DNA from: Cryptomeria japonica
Taxonomy: Eukaryota > Streptophyta > Pinopsida > Cupressales > Cupressaceae
Direction: 5' to 3'
Assembly: GCF_030272615.1 (NCBI RefSeq)
Contig: NC_081414.1
Coordinates: 912,959,648-913,023,647 of the forward strand
Length of the DNA: 64,000 nt
Shown: piece after piece, positions 21,726-34,709 of the stretch
Layout: each line of letters starts with the position of its first letter
Position numbering within the stretch: position 1 is the first letter of the stretch
Translations under genes and position numbers: made by a program
The notes under the pieces: model-generated
What the model was told of the DNA's origin: nothing
What the model saw: the letters and a program-made list of their open reading frames with translations, nothing else
Database searches by the model: none

Positions 21726-23340
21726 ATATTGTCATAATATAAGTCATCAACCAGAGATTATTGTTCCCAACAACAGAGAAGCCATCTCATCCACATCATA
21801 CGTAAGTCCAACCTCTCTTTCCAGTTCAAACACCACTATACCCAAGCAAAAGAAGGTCAAAATGAAAATAGCAAAGGAAGGTCCGGGGAAGTATAATTTG
21901 AGCCAACTCTTTTGTGTTGGACAAATGCCTGCTTCTCCTAGAACTCATGGTAAACCTCAACGGTTACTTCAAACACCACTGGTCAAGTCAACATTCACTT
22001 TGATGCCTTTCATCCTTGGAAAGAGTCAAGAAGAAGAGACCAGAGATGAGGACTTAGCATAATGGATCTATAAAGACCCAATCACCACGGACATTCCACA
22101 AGCTAAGCTTCCAACAAAACAGTATGGAAAAGGCCTTCTCATTATGCAAAGAATGGGTTATGATGGTCAAAGTGCTTTGGGACCTTGCAAGCAAGGAAGA
22201 CATGAACCGCTATAGCTGGAATTAAAGCCCAAAGATAACACAGGACTAGGCTTTCAAAAGGAGATCCTTCCTAAACTCAGATTCAAAGGAAAACCTAGCA
22301 AACCTCTTTATCAACCTACTACAAAGAGGCCACCTTTGCTTATAAAAGAAACATCAAAAACCATAGCAACTGCCCCATTGAGGCTAAAAATCCCAACAAA
22401 ACCATCCACAACACCAGTCATCCCACCAATCAAACCAACAATCCCATCAACCACAACAACTGCATCAACAACACCACCAACACTATCAGACTCCCCAGTA
22501 GTATCGACAACACTAGAAACTCCAGCAAAAGCCGCAGATTCAACAACGTTGATACTCCCCGTATTGGATTCATTGATCCCCATGTAGCACTGACCATTTC
22601 ATCTACAATGGTACATCAACCGATCACACCTACAGTGATTAACTCAAAGTATATCCCAGTATGGTATAGTAATCGAATACTGGAAAGTGACTCAGAGGCT
22701 AACTCACATGAGTGGGAATTTGATTATGTCCAGCTTAATACTTCAGATGAGGAAGACACATCACTACCTCCACCTTGCAAAGACATCCCTGTTTACGAAG
22801 AAGCGTACATAAAGACCTCTTGGATTCCTAAACTGGAAACTTCTTCCATAGACCCTACATCACATCCTACGCCTGATTCTGACAGGGAGAGTACCATCAA
22901 CGACCTTCACCACAATGTCTTAATCCTCACTGACACATCTAATGAACTTAACCTAATCGATGAGGTAATGACCATTATCCATCTTGAACTCATCGAATGG
23001 AACCAACCTAATCCCCCATGCCTTGACCACTTCCAAAACAATGAGGCGATCATTGATTTTTTGGAATTACGGGATAACATACCAAGCGGGGATCACAAAA
23101 TTGGATGCGCCATTGAACTTAATAGCGCATCATACTTTAGGGCGGATGCCAAACCTTTTAGCTGCAAAAATATAACAATAAAATGTGGCTCTTCCAATGA
23201 AAACCACACTGTGGCATTGTTTGATCTAACAAAAGTAAAAAGAAAGAGCGTATCCAATTGTGAAAACCTCTCTGAGGTGCCTGAGGATGGAAGGTTTGAC
23301 ATTCTCCCCTCTAGTACACAACAGGGATGATCAACAATCC
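21726..23340 (+). pseudogene. G-patch and linker region of Tat pol
   Basis: Pol resumes after the nested element. Around 22120-22250 is a G-patch-like stretch (GKGLLIMQRMGYDGQSALG, then KPKDNTGLGF). G-patch motifs are RNA-binding modules found next to the protease in some retroviruses and plant Gypsy elements. A Pro/Thr/Ser-rich linker follows (22320-22590). An acidic spacer comes after it (22608-23330), with VWYSNRILESDSEANSHEWEF-type sequence and no known fold, before reverse transcriptase. The region is part of a broken element. Confidence 0.65.
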
Positions 23341-23366
23341 TTATTAAGGAAACCAAAGAATACAAC

Positions 23367-24870
23367 ATGGGGACTCCTGAAACTCCTCACCACATACATC
23401 TGGCATCTCTTTTAACTCTAGAGGAACAACCTAATTTTGTCGAATTCTTTCAGAAGCATCAGATCAAATTTGCATGGTCATATGTAGACATGCCTGGTCT
23501 TGATCCTGATTTAGTCGTGCATCACCTCACAGTAGTAGAAGGAGCTAAGCCTGTCAAGCAGAAACTTCGCAAGATGCATCCCCAGATTGTGATACTGGTC
23601 AAAGCAGAACTTAAGAAACTCCTAGATGTTAGTTTCATTAGACCAATTGATTATGCAGACTGGATATCCGATATTGTGCCTGTCAGCAAACCAAATGGGG
23701 GCCTCCGTATCTATACTGACTTCAAAGATCTAAACAAGGCATGTCCTAAAGATGACTTCCCTCTCCCAAACATCAACATAATAGTGGACCTAACAGTAGG
23801 ACATGCCATACTTTCACTCATGGATGACTTTCAGGGTACAAACAGATAAAGATCACACCAGAGGATCAACATAAGATGGCCTTCACATGTCCATGGGGAA
23901 CATACTGCTGGAATGTAATGCCTTTTGGTCTAAAGAATGCGGGAGCAACCTATCAAAGGGCAATGACCACCATCTTACATGACATGATGCATACCATAAT
24001 GGAAGATTGTGTTGATGACTTATTGGCAAAATCACTCACAAGAGAAGGTCATCTGGAAATATTAGAGAAAATCTTTAACAGACTAGAACAATATCGTGTT
24101 CAACTCAACCCAAAGAAATGTGTCTTTGGAGTAACCTCAGGGAAGCTTCTAGGATACATTGTCTCAAGCAAAGACATTAAGGTTGACCCAGCAAAGGTCA
24201 AAGCAATCATGGATATGCCACCACCAAAGAACATCAGTCAGTTCAGGACATTACAAGGGCGACTTCAATCCATCTGAAGATTCATTTCACAACTGGCAGA
24301 TAAGTGTCACCCTTTTACACACTTGCTACATAAGAACATCCACTTTCAATGGGATACCAGATGCCAACAAGCATTCCAGATGCTTAAAGACTATCTCGTG
24401 AATACACCATTGCTGATCCCACCAGATCTGAGTAGACCTTTATTACTCTATATTTCAGCAACAAGTGCAACATTGGGTGTACTACTGGCTCAACACAATG
24501 CAGAAGGGAAAGACTGTGTTGTTTACTACATCTCTCGCACACTGGTTGGCTATGAACTCAATTACACACCTATTGAGTGAGCTTGCCTAGCTGTAATCTT
24601 GGCAGCCACTAAGCTGAGGCACTATCTATTAACACATAAAGTACAACTCATTGCCAAGATCGATCCACTAAAATACTTACTCAACAAAGCAGCATTGACA
24701 GGTTGCTTGGCCAAATGGATGATGATTCCAAGTGAATTTGACATCGAGTATGTGGACCGTAAGGCTATCAAGGGTCAAGTTATTGTAGATCAGTTGGCTG
24801 ATGCTCCCCTCATAGGAGATCATCCTCTCATTTCCAATTTTCCAAATGAAGATATATTCATGATCACAAC
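23367..24870 (+). pseudogene. Reverse transcriptase and first RNase H of Tat pol
   Basis: Typical Ty3/Gypsy RT blocks: VKQKLRKMHPQ, DVSFIRPIDYADWISDIVPV, LRIYTDFKDLNKACPKDDFPLP, TCPWGTYCWNVMPFGLKNAGATYQRAM, and a thumb and connection LNPKKCVFGVTSGKLLGYIVS. The RNase H follows, with DLSRPLLLYISATSATLGVLL, YYISRTLVGYELNYTPIE and KLRHYLLTHKVQLIAKIDPLKYL. In life this module copied the RNA genome. The reading frame is broken in several places. Confidence 0.88.
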
Positions 24871-24879
24871 AGCACAACC

Positions 24880-25260
24880 CTGGAAACTATACTTTGATGG
24901 TTCATACACTAGGCATGGCTCGGGGGTAGGTATCCTATTTATCACACCTCAAGGTGACAACATCCCGAAGTCTTATAAGCTCACATTTCCATACACCAAC
25001 AATGTAGCTGAGTATGAGGCCTTGATCACAGGACTCTGACTGGTTGTACAATGGAAGTTACAAGAACTACAAGTATATGGCAACTCCCAACTGGTCATTC
25101 TACAAGCAACAAATGAATATCACACCAAGGATGATAAACTCATGCTATACAAACAAATGGTGGACAAATTAAAAGCATCATTCACTACTATCACCTTTGA
25201 GCAGATACCTAGAGATCAGAATCGAGCTGCTGACGCTATGGCTACCATTGCATCTCTCTT
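24880..25260 (+). pseudogene. Second, archaeal-type RNase H of Tat pol
   Basis: Begins PWKLYFDGSYTRHGSGVGI and includes NNVAEYEALITGL and FEQIPRDQNRAADAMATIASL. A second RNase H between the retroviral RNase H and integrase is the defining trait of the Tat lineage among plant Gypsy elements. It therefore decides the classification of the 23-kb element. Confidence 0.85.
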
Positions 25261-25379
25261 AGATCTTCCACAGAATTCAACACGCTACGAGTTCTTGGTA
25301 GGACAGCTTTGGATTCCCGCTTATGATAGCCCCGAATCTGAGATGATATGTCACCTTGTCGATTTTGAATCCCCATGGT

Positions 25380-26630
25380 ATGGTGAGTTCTACACCTATC
25401 TCCGTGATCACACACTTCCTCCTAACCAATCGAATAACCAATGTAAAACCTTCATTCGCCAAACCGCTCGATATACCATTATTGCTGAAACCCTATACCG
25501 GCGTAGTCTTGATGGTACTCCCCTTCGATGTTTGGAACAAGATGAGATAACAAAGGCCTCGGAAGAGGTATATGAAGGAATTTGTGGAACTCATGCAAGC
25601 GGTCTATCACTAGCCAAGAAACTCATGTGCACTGGATACTATTGGCTATCCATGGAAAAAGACTCCTACTACTTTGTCAGAAAGTGCAAGAAATGACAAG
25701 TTCATGGAGACCTGATACATGCACCAGCATAGGAATTGCAACCAATCACAACACCCTGGCCTTTTTGTCAATGGGGACTTGACCTTGTGGGTAATATCCA
25801 TCCATCTTCATCCAACGACCACGAGTTCATCATTACCGCCACCGAATACTTCATAAAGTGGATCGAAGTTGTTCCACTTACCCAAGTCACCAACAAATAG
25901 ATCGTCTCATTTATCCTTAATTACATCATCTGCCGGTATGGTGTACCCATGTCCATCATCATAGATAATGGTCTTCCTTTCAAGAATCAAGATGTCTGTG
26001 AACTCTGTGAGAAGTTTCACATCCAACACCGCTTTTCCACTCCCTATTACCCACAAGGAAATGGTCAGGTCGAAGCATCAAACAAAAACATATTAAGAAT
26101 CCTCAAGAAGATAGTCAATAATGTCGATCATGATTGGCACATTCAACTGAATCCAACACTATGGGCATATCAAACTAGCATTTGAACCCCTACAGGTGCA
26201 ACCCCCTACTCACTGGTCTATGGAGCAGAAGCCATCCTTCCTATTGAGGTCGAGATACCATCTCTACATGTTTCCTTACATAATCTCATAGATGATGAAG
26301 CATACAGAGTCTCACATCTCCAAGATTTAGAGCTACTTGATGAGAAACGACAAGCTGCATACAACCACCTCAAAGCTTATCAGTAGCGCATGAGCAAAAG
26401 CTATAATCATTGAGTTAGACCTCGCACATTTGAGGTAGGTGATCTTGTTCTAAGCGAGAATCCTCGTAACCAACAAACAGAGAACATCAGGGAAAGTTTG
26501 AATCAAACTGGCTGGGTCCATATGTTATCACTGCTATATTTGGGTCTGGGGCATATCAGTTGGCTACTTCCGAAGGAGAACCGCTAGCAGATCCAATCAA
26601 CAACATGCACCTCAAACGATTTTATACCTA
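25380..26630 (+). pseudogene. Integrase of Tat pol
   Basis: The zinc-binding N-terminal part contains GICGTHASGLSLAKKLMCTGYYW and the CKK end (25560-25696). The catalytic core region (25750-26200) has WGLDLVGNIHPSSSNDHEF, IIDNGLPFKNQDVCELCEKF and FSTPYYPQGNGQVEASNKN. The C-terminal part ends with AYQLATSEGEPLADPINNMH and LKRFY near 26630. It inserted the DNA copy into the genome. Several breaks are present. Confidence 0.88.
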
Positions 26631-28737
26631 AGCTGCACAGAGCATCAGGCTCCCATACATATAAGGAAAAACACCAAAAACATTCAGAAAATGTCCTGAA
26701 GAAAATACAAAAACATAAAAAAAGTAAAGAAAAATCATGCATCCAAATGGTGAACAACTACTCTAGTGGCACCTTGGGTAAGTGCGATGGTGAAAGCCTG
26801 ACAAACAAGCACCACTCATAAAGGCTATGGCTCCATTATCTTTCAAAGCTTGTTGCGATCACATTCATTGCATCCACACATCCATCCATCCAAACCATGG
26901 CTTGTTATTGATCTGCAATCAAGGATAGTATTCCATGAGTCTTGCATCCCGCTTTTTCATAGTCATGTCTAAAGCTGGAGGCAATACCCTTGACCTATTG
27001 ATGGAAGTGGATTCTGCGTTACTTGTAATTCATCGAGTTCTTCATTCAAAATTGTCTCACAAAATTCAAAAAACATTCAAAACAACATGGCAACGCTGTG
27101 TACATATGCATCCAAGCAGATACCAAACAAACATTTTGACATGATCAAAGATGACCAATAATCACATCAACCAAACAATCAACAATCAACACACAAGCTG
27201 TCTTAACAAGGATGCATCCTTTCTTATCAAAATGAAGACAAGATGACATTTTCTTTGACAAGAAAATTATGTTTAAGTTATCAAATACTTGGTTGAGTTG
27301 TAGGTTATTCATTCATTTATATATATCAGGTTCCTACGTTACTCCGGGATATCCACAAGTGATTAGAGTGGTCGGGATGGTTCCTAAGCATTGTTTGTAT
27401 GTCTTCTACGAATTATTCCAATGAAATTCTAGGGCATGTACTAATGGTGTCTACGTGGGAAGTTCACTAAGCTACGTGATCATATGCAAAATACAGTCAC
27501 ATATCACTATGGCTTGCTGACTACAGTGTATACCTCGACCATATGAGCATGAACCATTATCGAGGGTCCATATTCTTTATTCTTTATTTATGTTGTTTGT
27601 TTGCAGGGACAATGCTCCATCTAGTTCCTACTGCCTCATCCAAGTTCGATATTACCATACTTAATGATGAAAATAAAGCACTATGGATCATCATTCCATC
27701 TCATCTGTATACATTGCATTCCATTGCATTCCACCCATCCATACATTCATAATAAGCTACATATCATTCATACATAGTAATGACAATGGGTGCATACTCT
27801 ATTTTGCTCTTCTTCCATAAGAATGGGTCCTAGGTCTTCCTTTTCTTCTATCTAACATCAAACATCATCATAATCCCTTCATCATGTCCCATCAACCCAA
27901 TCAAGCTACATTCATCACCATCCATCTCTAACAGGAGGTTGTGTTTCCCATCCTCAGTCATCCCAATCAAACAAGTTACTCTATCTGCATAGGTACATCG
28001 ACTCACACACACCTAGACTATCAACGGATACTCTGATCAAGTATCTTCGTGTCTCAACAGGTAATCGATTATGGCAAACCTAGACTACAACAGGCATTCA
28101 TCATAATGATCTTGTCTCAACGGGGATGCCATGATTCACCACAACCATCCATCCCACGCCCACACTGTCAATTGATCAACCAATCAAACACAATCATAAC
28201 GAACAATTGCATCAATTATCTAAGTCTCAACAAGTATTTTGCTTCAAAAACCTTGACTTCATCGGGCAATTACATCAATTGTCTAAGTCGCCATCAGGTC
28301 ACTTTGATTCACTTACTCAGACTTTATCCTGTCCAAGAGAACACTTGACATCAACTGTCATGCTTTGACTTGACTGGGGCAATTAAACCAATTGCACCAG
28401 ATTGTTCAACTAATTTTAATCAATTATATAGCATCACTCGAAAGCACAAACGCCCACATTTTCACCGTATCTCCTGCATTACATAAGGGTACTCATTGGC
28501 GCTATGTTTCTCCGTATTCACTCCAATTTCTTCTATTCTTTCACCATTCTTTCTAAATTCTTCTCTTTTACCTCCCCTCCAACTCTCGTTCTTTTTCGAG
28601 AGATCGCCAAATTTTTCAAAAAAAATTGACCCATCTCTCGAGGGGGCATACCACCCATTAAATTAACATTTTATGGGGCATATTTCTTCACACCTATTTT
28701 TCTTTCTTTGAAACGACGCGATAAACCGCACCGTCTC
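26631..28737 (+). other. 3' non-coding region of the Tat element
   Basis: About 2.1 kb after integrase with no recognisable protein. It is rich in catccatcc-type and caatcaaac-type short repeats. A loosely repeated phrase (gtctcaacaggtaatcgatt, gtctcaacggggatgcc, gtctcaacaagtattttg) recurs between 28050 and 28300. Long 3' regions are usual in Tat/Ogre elements. Confidence 0.5.
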
Positions 28738-28750
28738 AAAGAGGGGCAAA
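28738..28750 (+). other. Polypurine tract of the Tat element
   Basis: aaagaggggcaaa directly before the 3' LTR, in the position where plus-strand DNA synthesis is primed. Confidence 0.75.
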
Positions 28751-30221
28751 TGTAGTCACATAAATCTGTCCATTTTAATTAAATGAATATTTGCTATTTA
28801 TTTGATTAAAAACCCACTAGCCACCAGTTAATTAAATTAACATTTAATTAATTCATCTTCAAATCATTCTCCTATTAATTAAATAAATCATTCAAAATAT
28901 TTTAATTAATTCATTAAACTAAGTTCACAATCAATTAAATGAATAAATCCTATTTATTTCATCTAATCCCCTTTCCTCTTTTAAATAAATTAAATAAAAC
29001 ATTTATTTAAATCATTAAATCCCCCCCCACTTCATTCTCCTAAAAATGCAACTTGCACCTATTTGTTAAAATAAATGAATTTTATTTTAATAAAAATCTT
29101 ATTTTCTCTCACCCACCAAACCCACTTGCAATCCTAATCCCCTTCTAAATTCTCCTAATCCCTTCCTAATTAGCCTAATCCATCCCCTAATTATTGTCAC
29201 ATTCCTAAGCAACTTGGAGTCACTTCTCAAAGACTTCAAAGTCTTTGAAAAGCATTAAATGCTTTGTGTGTTCAACAATTTAACCTCTAAAGTCTTCCAA
29301 ACCACTTATGGCTCTTACACGACCATTAATGGTTAAATCCACTTACACCCATGGTTAGGGACTTTGGCCCCTAACTCAACCCTCACGTGACCCATGTGTC
29401 TCCTCAAGCATTTATTGCTTTGACCATGGTTATCCCTTTAACCTTTGCACAAGAGTTTATCCATTGGATAAAAGCATTATTCTTCGAATAATGAATTTAT
29501 TCACTCACCCCAACCTTAATCTTAACTCCCAAGTTAACGCTCAGGTCATGTCAAGCATTTAATGCTTATTCCACCTCCTCTCAACTCATCTCATGTTGAC
29601 ACTTGTCATCTTGGGATTGGATTGAAAGCCCTCACATGGATTGAATATCATTCAATCCTGACCCTTGTTGAGATTACTCAATCTCAACCATCCATTGCTC
29701 CATTTTTCCTATAAATAGAGCTCATTTCTTCATAATCCAAATCCTGAAAACTTGTATGCATTTACATTATAGCCATTTTTAGAGAGCATTGGATAATCAA
29801 TCATATTCACTCTTTTGTTTTAAAATCAACACTAGCTAATTAGACAATCTCTTATTTTAGCTCTTGTTCACATTTGCATAACATTTTAGATTAATCATCT
29901 TTTCATCTTGAATCTCCATAAGGCATCCATAGTGCAAAAAACTGTTGAGAGCTACACTAATTTGGAACTTGGAGAGGAGAGGAACAAGGAAGGAGAAGCT
30001 GCTAGCATGGTATAGAGCATATGGAGATGTTTAGCTACTTTTTGTAGATTCCTTAAGCTTTCTATTTGTTTAGTAGTGTCTTTCTTGATATGCTTGCTTA
30101 GGATAGTATTTAATCTTTGATTTGCTAACACTAATGACTAACTCTTGTCTCTTATGTTTCCTTGTGTGTGTTTAGCTATCAAAACAGGTTTTTACTAATC
30201 CTTCCTTTTTGTAGAGAATCA
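28751..30221 (+). repeat. 3' LTR of the Tat element
   Basis: Starts tgtagtcac and ends agaatca, with a TATA box at 29710-29717. Aligned by eye to 7250-8720 it shows roughly 55 substitutions in 1471 bp. It is followed by the target duplication attag. Confidence 0.93.
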
Positions 30222-30710
30222 ATTAGATTTTCTTTATAATTAGGCAAAGAGTAAAGCAACAAAATATACTTATACTTATCATCACACCTCAATATTGACA
30301 TCTATTGATGCAAGCTGACCTATAATCAGATTAAAAGAATTCAAATGAATTCAACAATAGAATTAACATCCCTCATTTTCAAAGAATACAAACATCTTTT
30401 GAGATACAAATTGTTAGAAAAACTCTTAGTTTGATATATTTCACCTATTTTCCTCCATAGCTTGTATGTGGCATCTTATGCAAAGACATTCAGAAGTAAA
30501 AATTCTATGAGACACAACCGAATGGTTTCCTATGCCTTCTCATAGAACCTATTCCAAGCATCATCTGATAATGTAGAGCCCTCTAGTTTCTTTTCTTTTG
30601 AAATAGGGAACCATTTATCTCTCTTCAAGTAGATCTTCTACTTTCAACCTCCACATCTCATAACCAATGTCATTGAACTTATCAATATCTTGATGAGAGG
30701 TAGAGGACAT
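30222..30710 (-). mobile_element. Copia element remnant, part 2: gag
   Basis: On the - strand this reads as a Copia gag of the UBN2 type. It starts MSSTSHQDIDKFNDIGYEMW at 30710 and reaches QLASIDVNIEV and a LLYSLPNY-like end at the attag junction. It is the 5' half of the element whose pol lies at 5984-7249, and the Tat element sits between them. Several breaks are visible. Confidence 0.78.
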
Positions 30711-30817
30711 GTTATATAATCTTTCACAAATCTAGAAAATAACCACAAAGCAAAAGTTCCCACTACAACAAAAAGCCTTCAACACTTAAGAGAAAGACAT
30801 CCCTCACTCAACAAAAC

Positions 30818-31535
30818 CATTGGATCTGATACTTAATATTATAAAACATGGTGAAGAAGACATTCAATATAAACTTAAACTAAATGTAATTGCAAATTTG
30901 AATCTAGAGATTAACCCTTGATGTATGTGATTACAAAATCAACAATAGAAAGAGAAGAGCATGACACTTATAACACCAAATTTATGTGGAGAAATCCATA
31001 AGAGAAAAAACTCTACCTTAGAAAAGAGGTTTGTATATTACTATTCCAATAAGAGTACAACAAAAAAACACTTCTTTGAACAACTATGTAGAATTCAGTG
31101 GCACGTTGTTACCTGCATAGTTGAATAAAACTCAATTGAAAACACTAGCTCAAGGCCCCAATATGTAGAACCTCTCAGGAGTGAATAACACTATGGTATC
31201 ACAAAACAAAAGGTAGAAAACCCCCTAGAAATTTCCCATTCTAAACTCCTAAAACAACCACTTACAAATGCTTCTTACTATTATCATAAGGCATCTAGTC
31301 AATTTGAGTACTTGTGGACAAAGTTAACGATCTTCCATTATAAATGATGTCATGGGGACTCATGATGATTGTCATAATTATCATACATGTACTTACAAAT
31401 CCTACCAAATGTCCAAGCACCTCAATATGATATTCCAAGAGGGACACCTACTATTGTGTCCTTTTCCTAAAATACAAACACTAAATGTAAGTTTTCCTTT
31501 GCATGAGTTATTGCAACATTGTTGGTTAAACAATT
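30818..31535 (-). mobile_element. Copia element remnant, part 3: primer site and probable 5' LTR
   Basis: On the - strand agtatcagatccaatg (30818-30833) resembles the initiator-Met primer site TGGTATCAGAGCCATG of Copia elements. It lies about 110 bp before the gag start, as expected. The 5' LTR should therefore occupy the following ~700 bp on the + coordinates. A possible LTR start reads tgttgcaat on the - strand near 31515. The ends are not certain and no second copy is in the window. Confidence 0.5.
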
Positions 31536-32589
31536 TCACCTCTTATGGGTGAATTAAAAATAAAATTAAGAGAATAAATAGTTAAATTATTTAAAAGGTT
31601 GATGGCACTCAAATCCTAATAGGTTGCTTCGGGCCATTAAAATGGTGTTATGGAACTGGTACGTGAATTCTTCTTGAATCAACATTGTGTCAATATAGAT
31701 GTTTCATCTATTTTCTTAGCAATCCTTATTGACATGGGGGAATGAAAATAAGTTAAAGTTTTGATGAATTATTTTGTTCGACTACACTAATGTGGAGGCT
31801 TGAAATTTCTTATGGACATCATAGTTATAGGTTTGGGTTTTCTACCCAATACTAGGAGCTTGCCAAACATTTACCCTAGTTGCAATGGACCATGGGTCCC
31901 CTTTATTATTTGGGCAGTGAATGAGGATGAGACTACCAAGAGAAATAATGAGTATTGAAGAATTGGGTTTTTGAAGGTCATGGTTGGATCTAAATGGAGT
32001 CTAATGTGGATTAGCACTAGAGCCTTCTAGTCCTAAAGACTTAGAGGATATGAATATTGAGTAAGGGCTTCTTATTTCCTAGTTTAGTCCTATCTGCTAC
32101 AATACAAATATAGGTAGTATAAATAAATATGTAACTATAAAGAAGGGAATTTTGATATTGTCTTAGCAGTCCATGATAGTATTTTGTTAGATAGTTTGAC
32201 TCTAATATGCTAAGATTTGATGTATGATTCAAATGCTATGTATTTTGGTGTGTCCCCTTAACCATGTTTATCTATCACAAAAAAAATATATTCTAAAAAT
32301 TAAAAATATCCATAATAAAAATTTACAAGATTTACTTAAATCTTAACATTAATATTTTTAATATGAAAATGATTTAAATTTGAGTAATGAAAGAAACATT
32401 AATGTTACTATTTTTTTTAAAATAATCCAAAATACATACAAAATTATCAAACCCAACTCATTTTATGCAACTTTTCATATCAATAAAATATACTCAATTT
32501 TGATAAATTACATTTGAGTAAATATAAGACAATATGACTTTTGTGAGAGGATTAAGAAACTAAGCTATATTAATTCTAGTAAGTTTGGA
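31536..32589. other. Unassigned intergenic DNA with an AT-rich repeat
   Basis: No coding region is recognised. The stretch 32300-32530 is very AT-rich. Its reverse complement resembles 40700-40870 (shared cores tttatcaaa-ttgagtatattttatt and gggtttgataattttgtatg-like), so the two form a distant inverted pair. Confidence 0.45.
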
Positions 32590-34704
32590 AATCATTATGA
32601 ACAGACCCACTTTTAGATCTTCTTTCAAGTTCAAGTCAATATGGTTTTGTGACAACTCTTTTATGTCAATGATGGAATTTTGGTGGAAGAATGAACCCTT
32701 CTATCAGGGATCTAGAATGTTTCAATTATGATTGAAATTGAAGTTTCTAAAGCAGAAGATCAAGGAATGGAATCTCCAACATTTTAAGAATATATTTTCA
32801 GAGAAGGATAAGGTTTAGAGGGAGTTAACAAAACTAAATGAATTAGTAATTATACAAGGTATAGATGGTAACTTATTTGAAAAGGAAGAGAAATTGAAAA
32901 TTAGATTGGAGGAGATTCTTTGTCACGAGGAACAATACTAGAAGTAGAAATCCAGAGAATTATGGTTGGTTGATGGGGATAAGAACATAGTTTTTTCATG
33001 CTACTGCTAAGATTAGGAGATAGTCCAACAAAATTACAAGTATCTCATCAATAACTGGTGTGAACTTAGAAAAAATGAAGACATTAAAGATGAGGTTGTT
33101 CATTTTTTTATGAAACTTCTTCCCTCCCCACCAAAATTAGCAATATGGTGCCATATTGGACATACTAGATGATATTCCAAATTTGATTACTGAGGATCAA
33201 AATAAATTCTTAATGACATAATTTTCTTGTGAAGAGGTGAGGAAGGTTTTCTTCTCTACGACTCTAGACCCTTATGGATTAACATCCCTCTTTTTTTAAA
33301 ATGTTGAAGCTTTGTGGTCAGGGATGTTCATCTAGCCTTAGAAGAAGCTAGACGAAATAGGTGTGTTTAAAAAGAGTTTAATTCCACACGTAATAGACAT
33401 TATTCTAAATAAGGCTTCATTGTGTACCTTCGCTGATTTTTAACCTATTGCCCTTGTAACACCATATGCAATATTTTTACTAAGGCTATTTCTATGAGAC
33501 TAGTTGAACTGATTACCTCAATTGTGTTAGAGGAATAAGGGGGTTTCATCCCAAGAAGAGAGACTCTAGAAGGTGTAATAGTAGCTCATGAAATTCTGGG
33601 CTCTATCAATCAGGAAAAGATCTCAACAATGATGTTGAAGATTGTTATGTAGAAGGCATATGATAAGTTTAACTAGGACTTTCTAATTTAGGTGTTGAGG
33701 AAGTTTGTCTTCTCACATAGTTGGTGTAAATGGACACATTCATGTATATCCGAAATTAGATTTATAGTTGTGGTAAATGATTCTTTGTGTGGTTTGTTTC
33801 TTCTATACAAGGGGTACACTAAAGATACACTCTTTCTCCTTTTTTGTTCATTTTATTAGTGGAGGGTTTGAGAAAATTGATAAATGCTATGAAGGATAGA
33901 AACTCTTGGAAATAAATTAAGATCGCAAATGTTCCCTTCTCTTTTAATATTCATTGTTTATTTGCAAATGGTACTCTTCTTAAGGACATATAAAATATGA
34001 AAGAAGCCTTGACTATGGAGAAGGTTCCAACATCTTACCTGAAAGCATCTGGGCAAGTTATAAATAAGGAGAAATTAAAACTATTACTCTTTAATGTTCC
34101 TCCCTTGGTTCCGACAAAATTACAAAGGTTTTGGGATTTTGAGTTTGAATCCTTACCTTGTAAATACTTAGGCATTTCCTTCTTTGGTGGTAAGATGGAT
34201 AATAATTTTTTGAATGGTATTTGCGAGTCAATTAATAGTAGGGTTTCATCTTGAAAGAGTAAATGGCTTACCCTTCGTAGGAAAATCACAATGATTAAGT
34301 CTATGTTAAGTGTCATTCCTATTTATATAATGTTTGTTCTTAGTATGTCAAAGGTCATTATGGACAAAGTTCAGAATTTCTTCTGGGATTTCCTTTGGAA
34401 TGATAACATATCAAATAAAAAAAGGATACAACTACTTGTTTGGGACAAGACATGTTCTACAAAAGTGTTTGGGGGCTCAGGAATTCGCCAATTGAAATTA
34501 CATAATGTTGCTCTAGGGGCTAAAATATTTTTCAAAATTTACACCCATGTTGATTTCAGTGGTTTAAGCTTCTTAGACACAAGTATTTAGACTTAATGGA
34601 GAGAAAGTGAATTTTCACTTTCAGGGATCTTCCAAGAGGACCAACCTTTTGGAATTTTATTTCTTCATGTAAGAAGGCAGCCCTCACTCACCTCTCCTAG
34701 GTCA
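32590..34704 (+). mobile_element. L1-type LINE, 5'-truncated ORF2, first part
   Basis: Encodes plant LINE ORF2 from the linker after the endonuclease to the end of RT. Visible blocks are FKSIWFCDNSF, MEFWWKNEPFYQGS, LKQKIKEWNLQHFKNIFSEKDK, ELWLVDGDKN, and QVINKEKLKLLLFNVP. The C-terminal blocks are PCKYLGISFFGG, WLTLRRKITMIKSMLSVIPIY, and FFWDFLWNDNISNKKRIQLLVW. The catalytic FADD box is degenerate (FANG near 33966) and the frame has many stops and shifts, so this copy is inactive. The solo LTR at 34710-36182 cuts it; the same LINE continues at 36188. Confidence 0.85.
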
Positions 34705-34709
34705 TTAAC

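Larger units (their letters stand above)
7250..30221 (+). mobile_element. Large Ty3/Gypsy element, Tat lineage (Ogre-like size), broken
   Basis: A whole-length element with two 1471-bp LTRs (7250-8720 and 28751-30221), TG...CA ends and the 5-bp target duplication attag (7245-7249 and 30222-30226). After removing the nested 7.8-kb element its own length is about 15.1 kb, in the range of Tat/Ogre elements. Order: LTR, primer-binding site, 2.8-kb leader with repeats, gag, protease, G-patch, reverse transcriptase, RNase H, second archaeal-type RNase H, integrase, 2.1-kb 3' region, polypurine tract, LTR. The second RNase H before integrase defines the Tat lineage. Coding parts are degenerate, with roughly a dozen breaks. 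The LTRs differ by about 4% by hand count. It inserted into the gag of a Copia element. Confidence 0.92.

Noticed and set aside
22311-22583. Gly/Val-rich frame on the - strand
   Set aside because: It is the complement of the Pro/Thr-rich linker of Tat pol; the + frame fits the element.
26935-28348. Short frames in the 3' region of the Tat element as genes
   Set aside because: They are short, low in complexity, without domains, and lie in non-coding sequence of the element.
2653-31535. The Copia-like LTR at 2653-3798 as the 3' LTR of the Copia element split by the Tat insertion
   Set aside because: Its sequence does not resemble the probable 5' LTR at 30.8-31.5 kb, so they belong to different elements.
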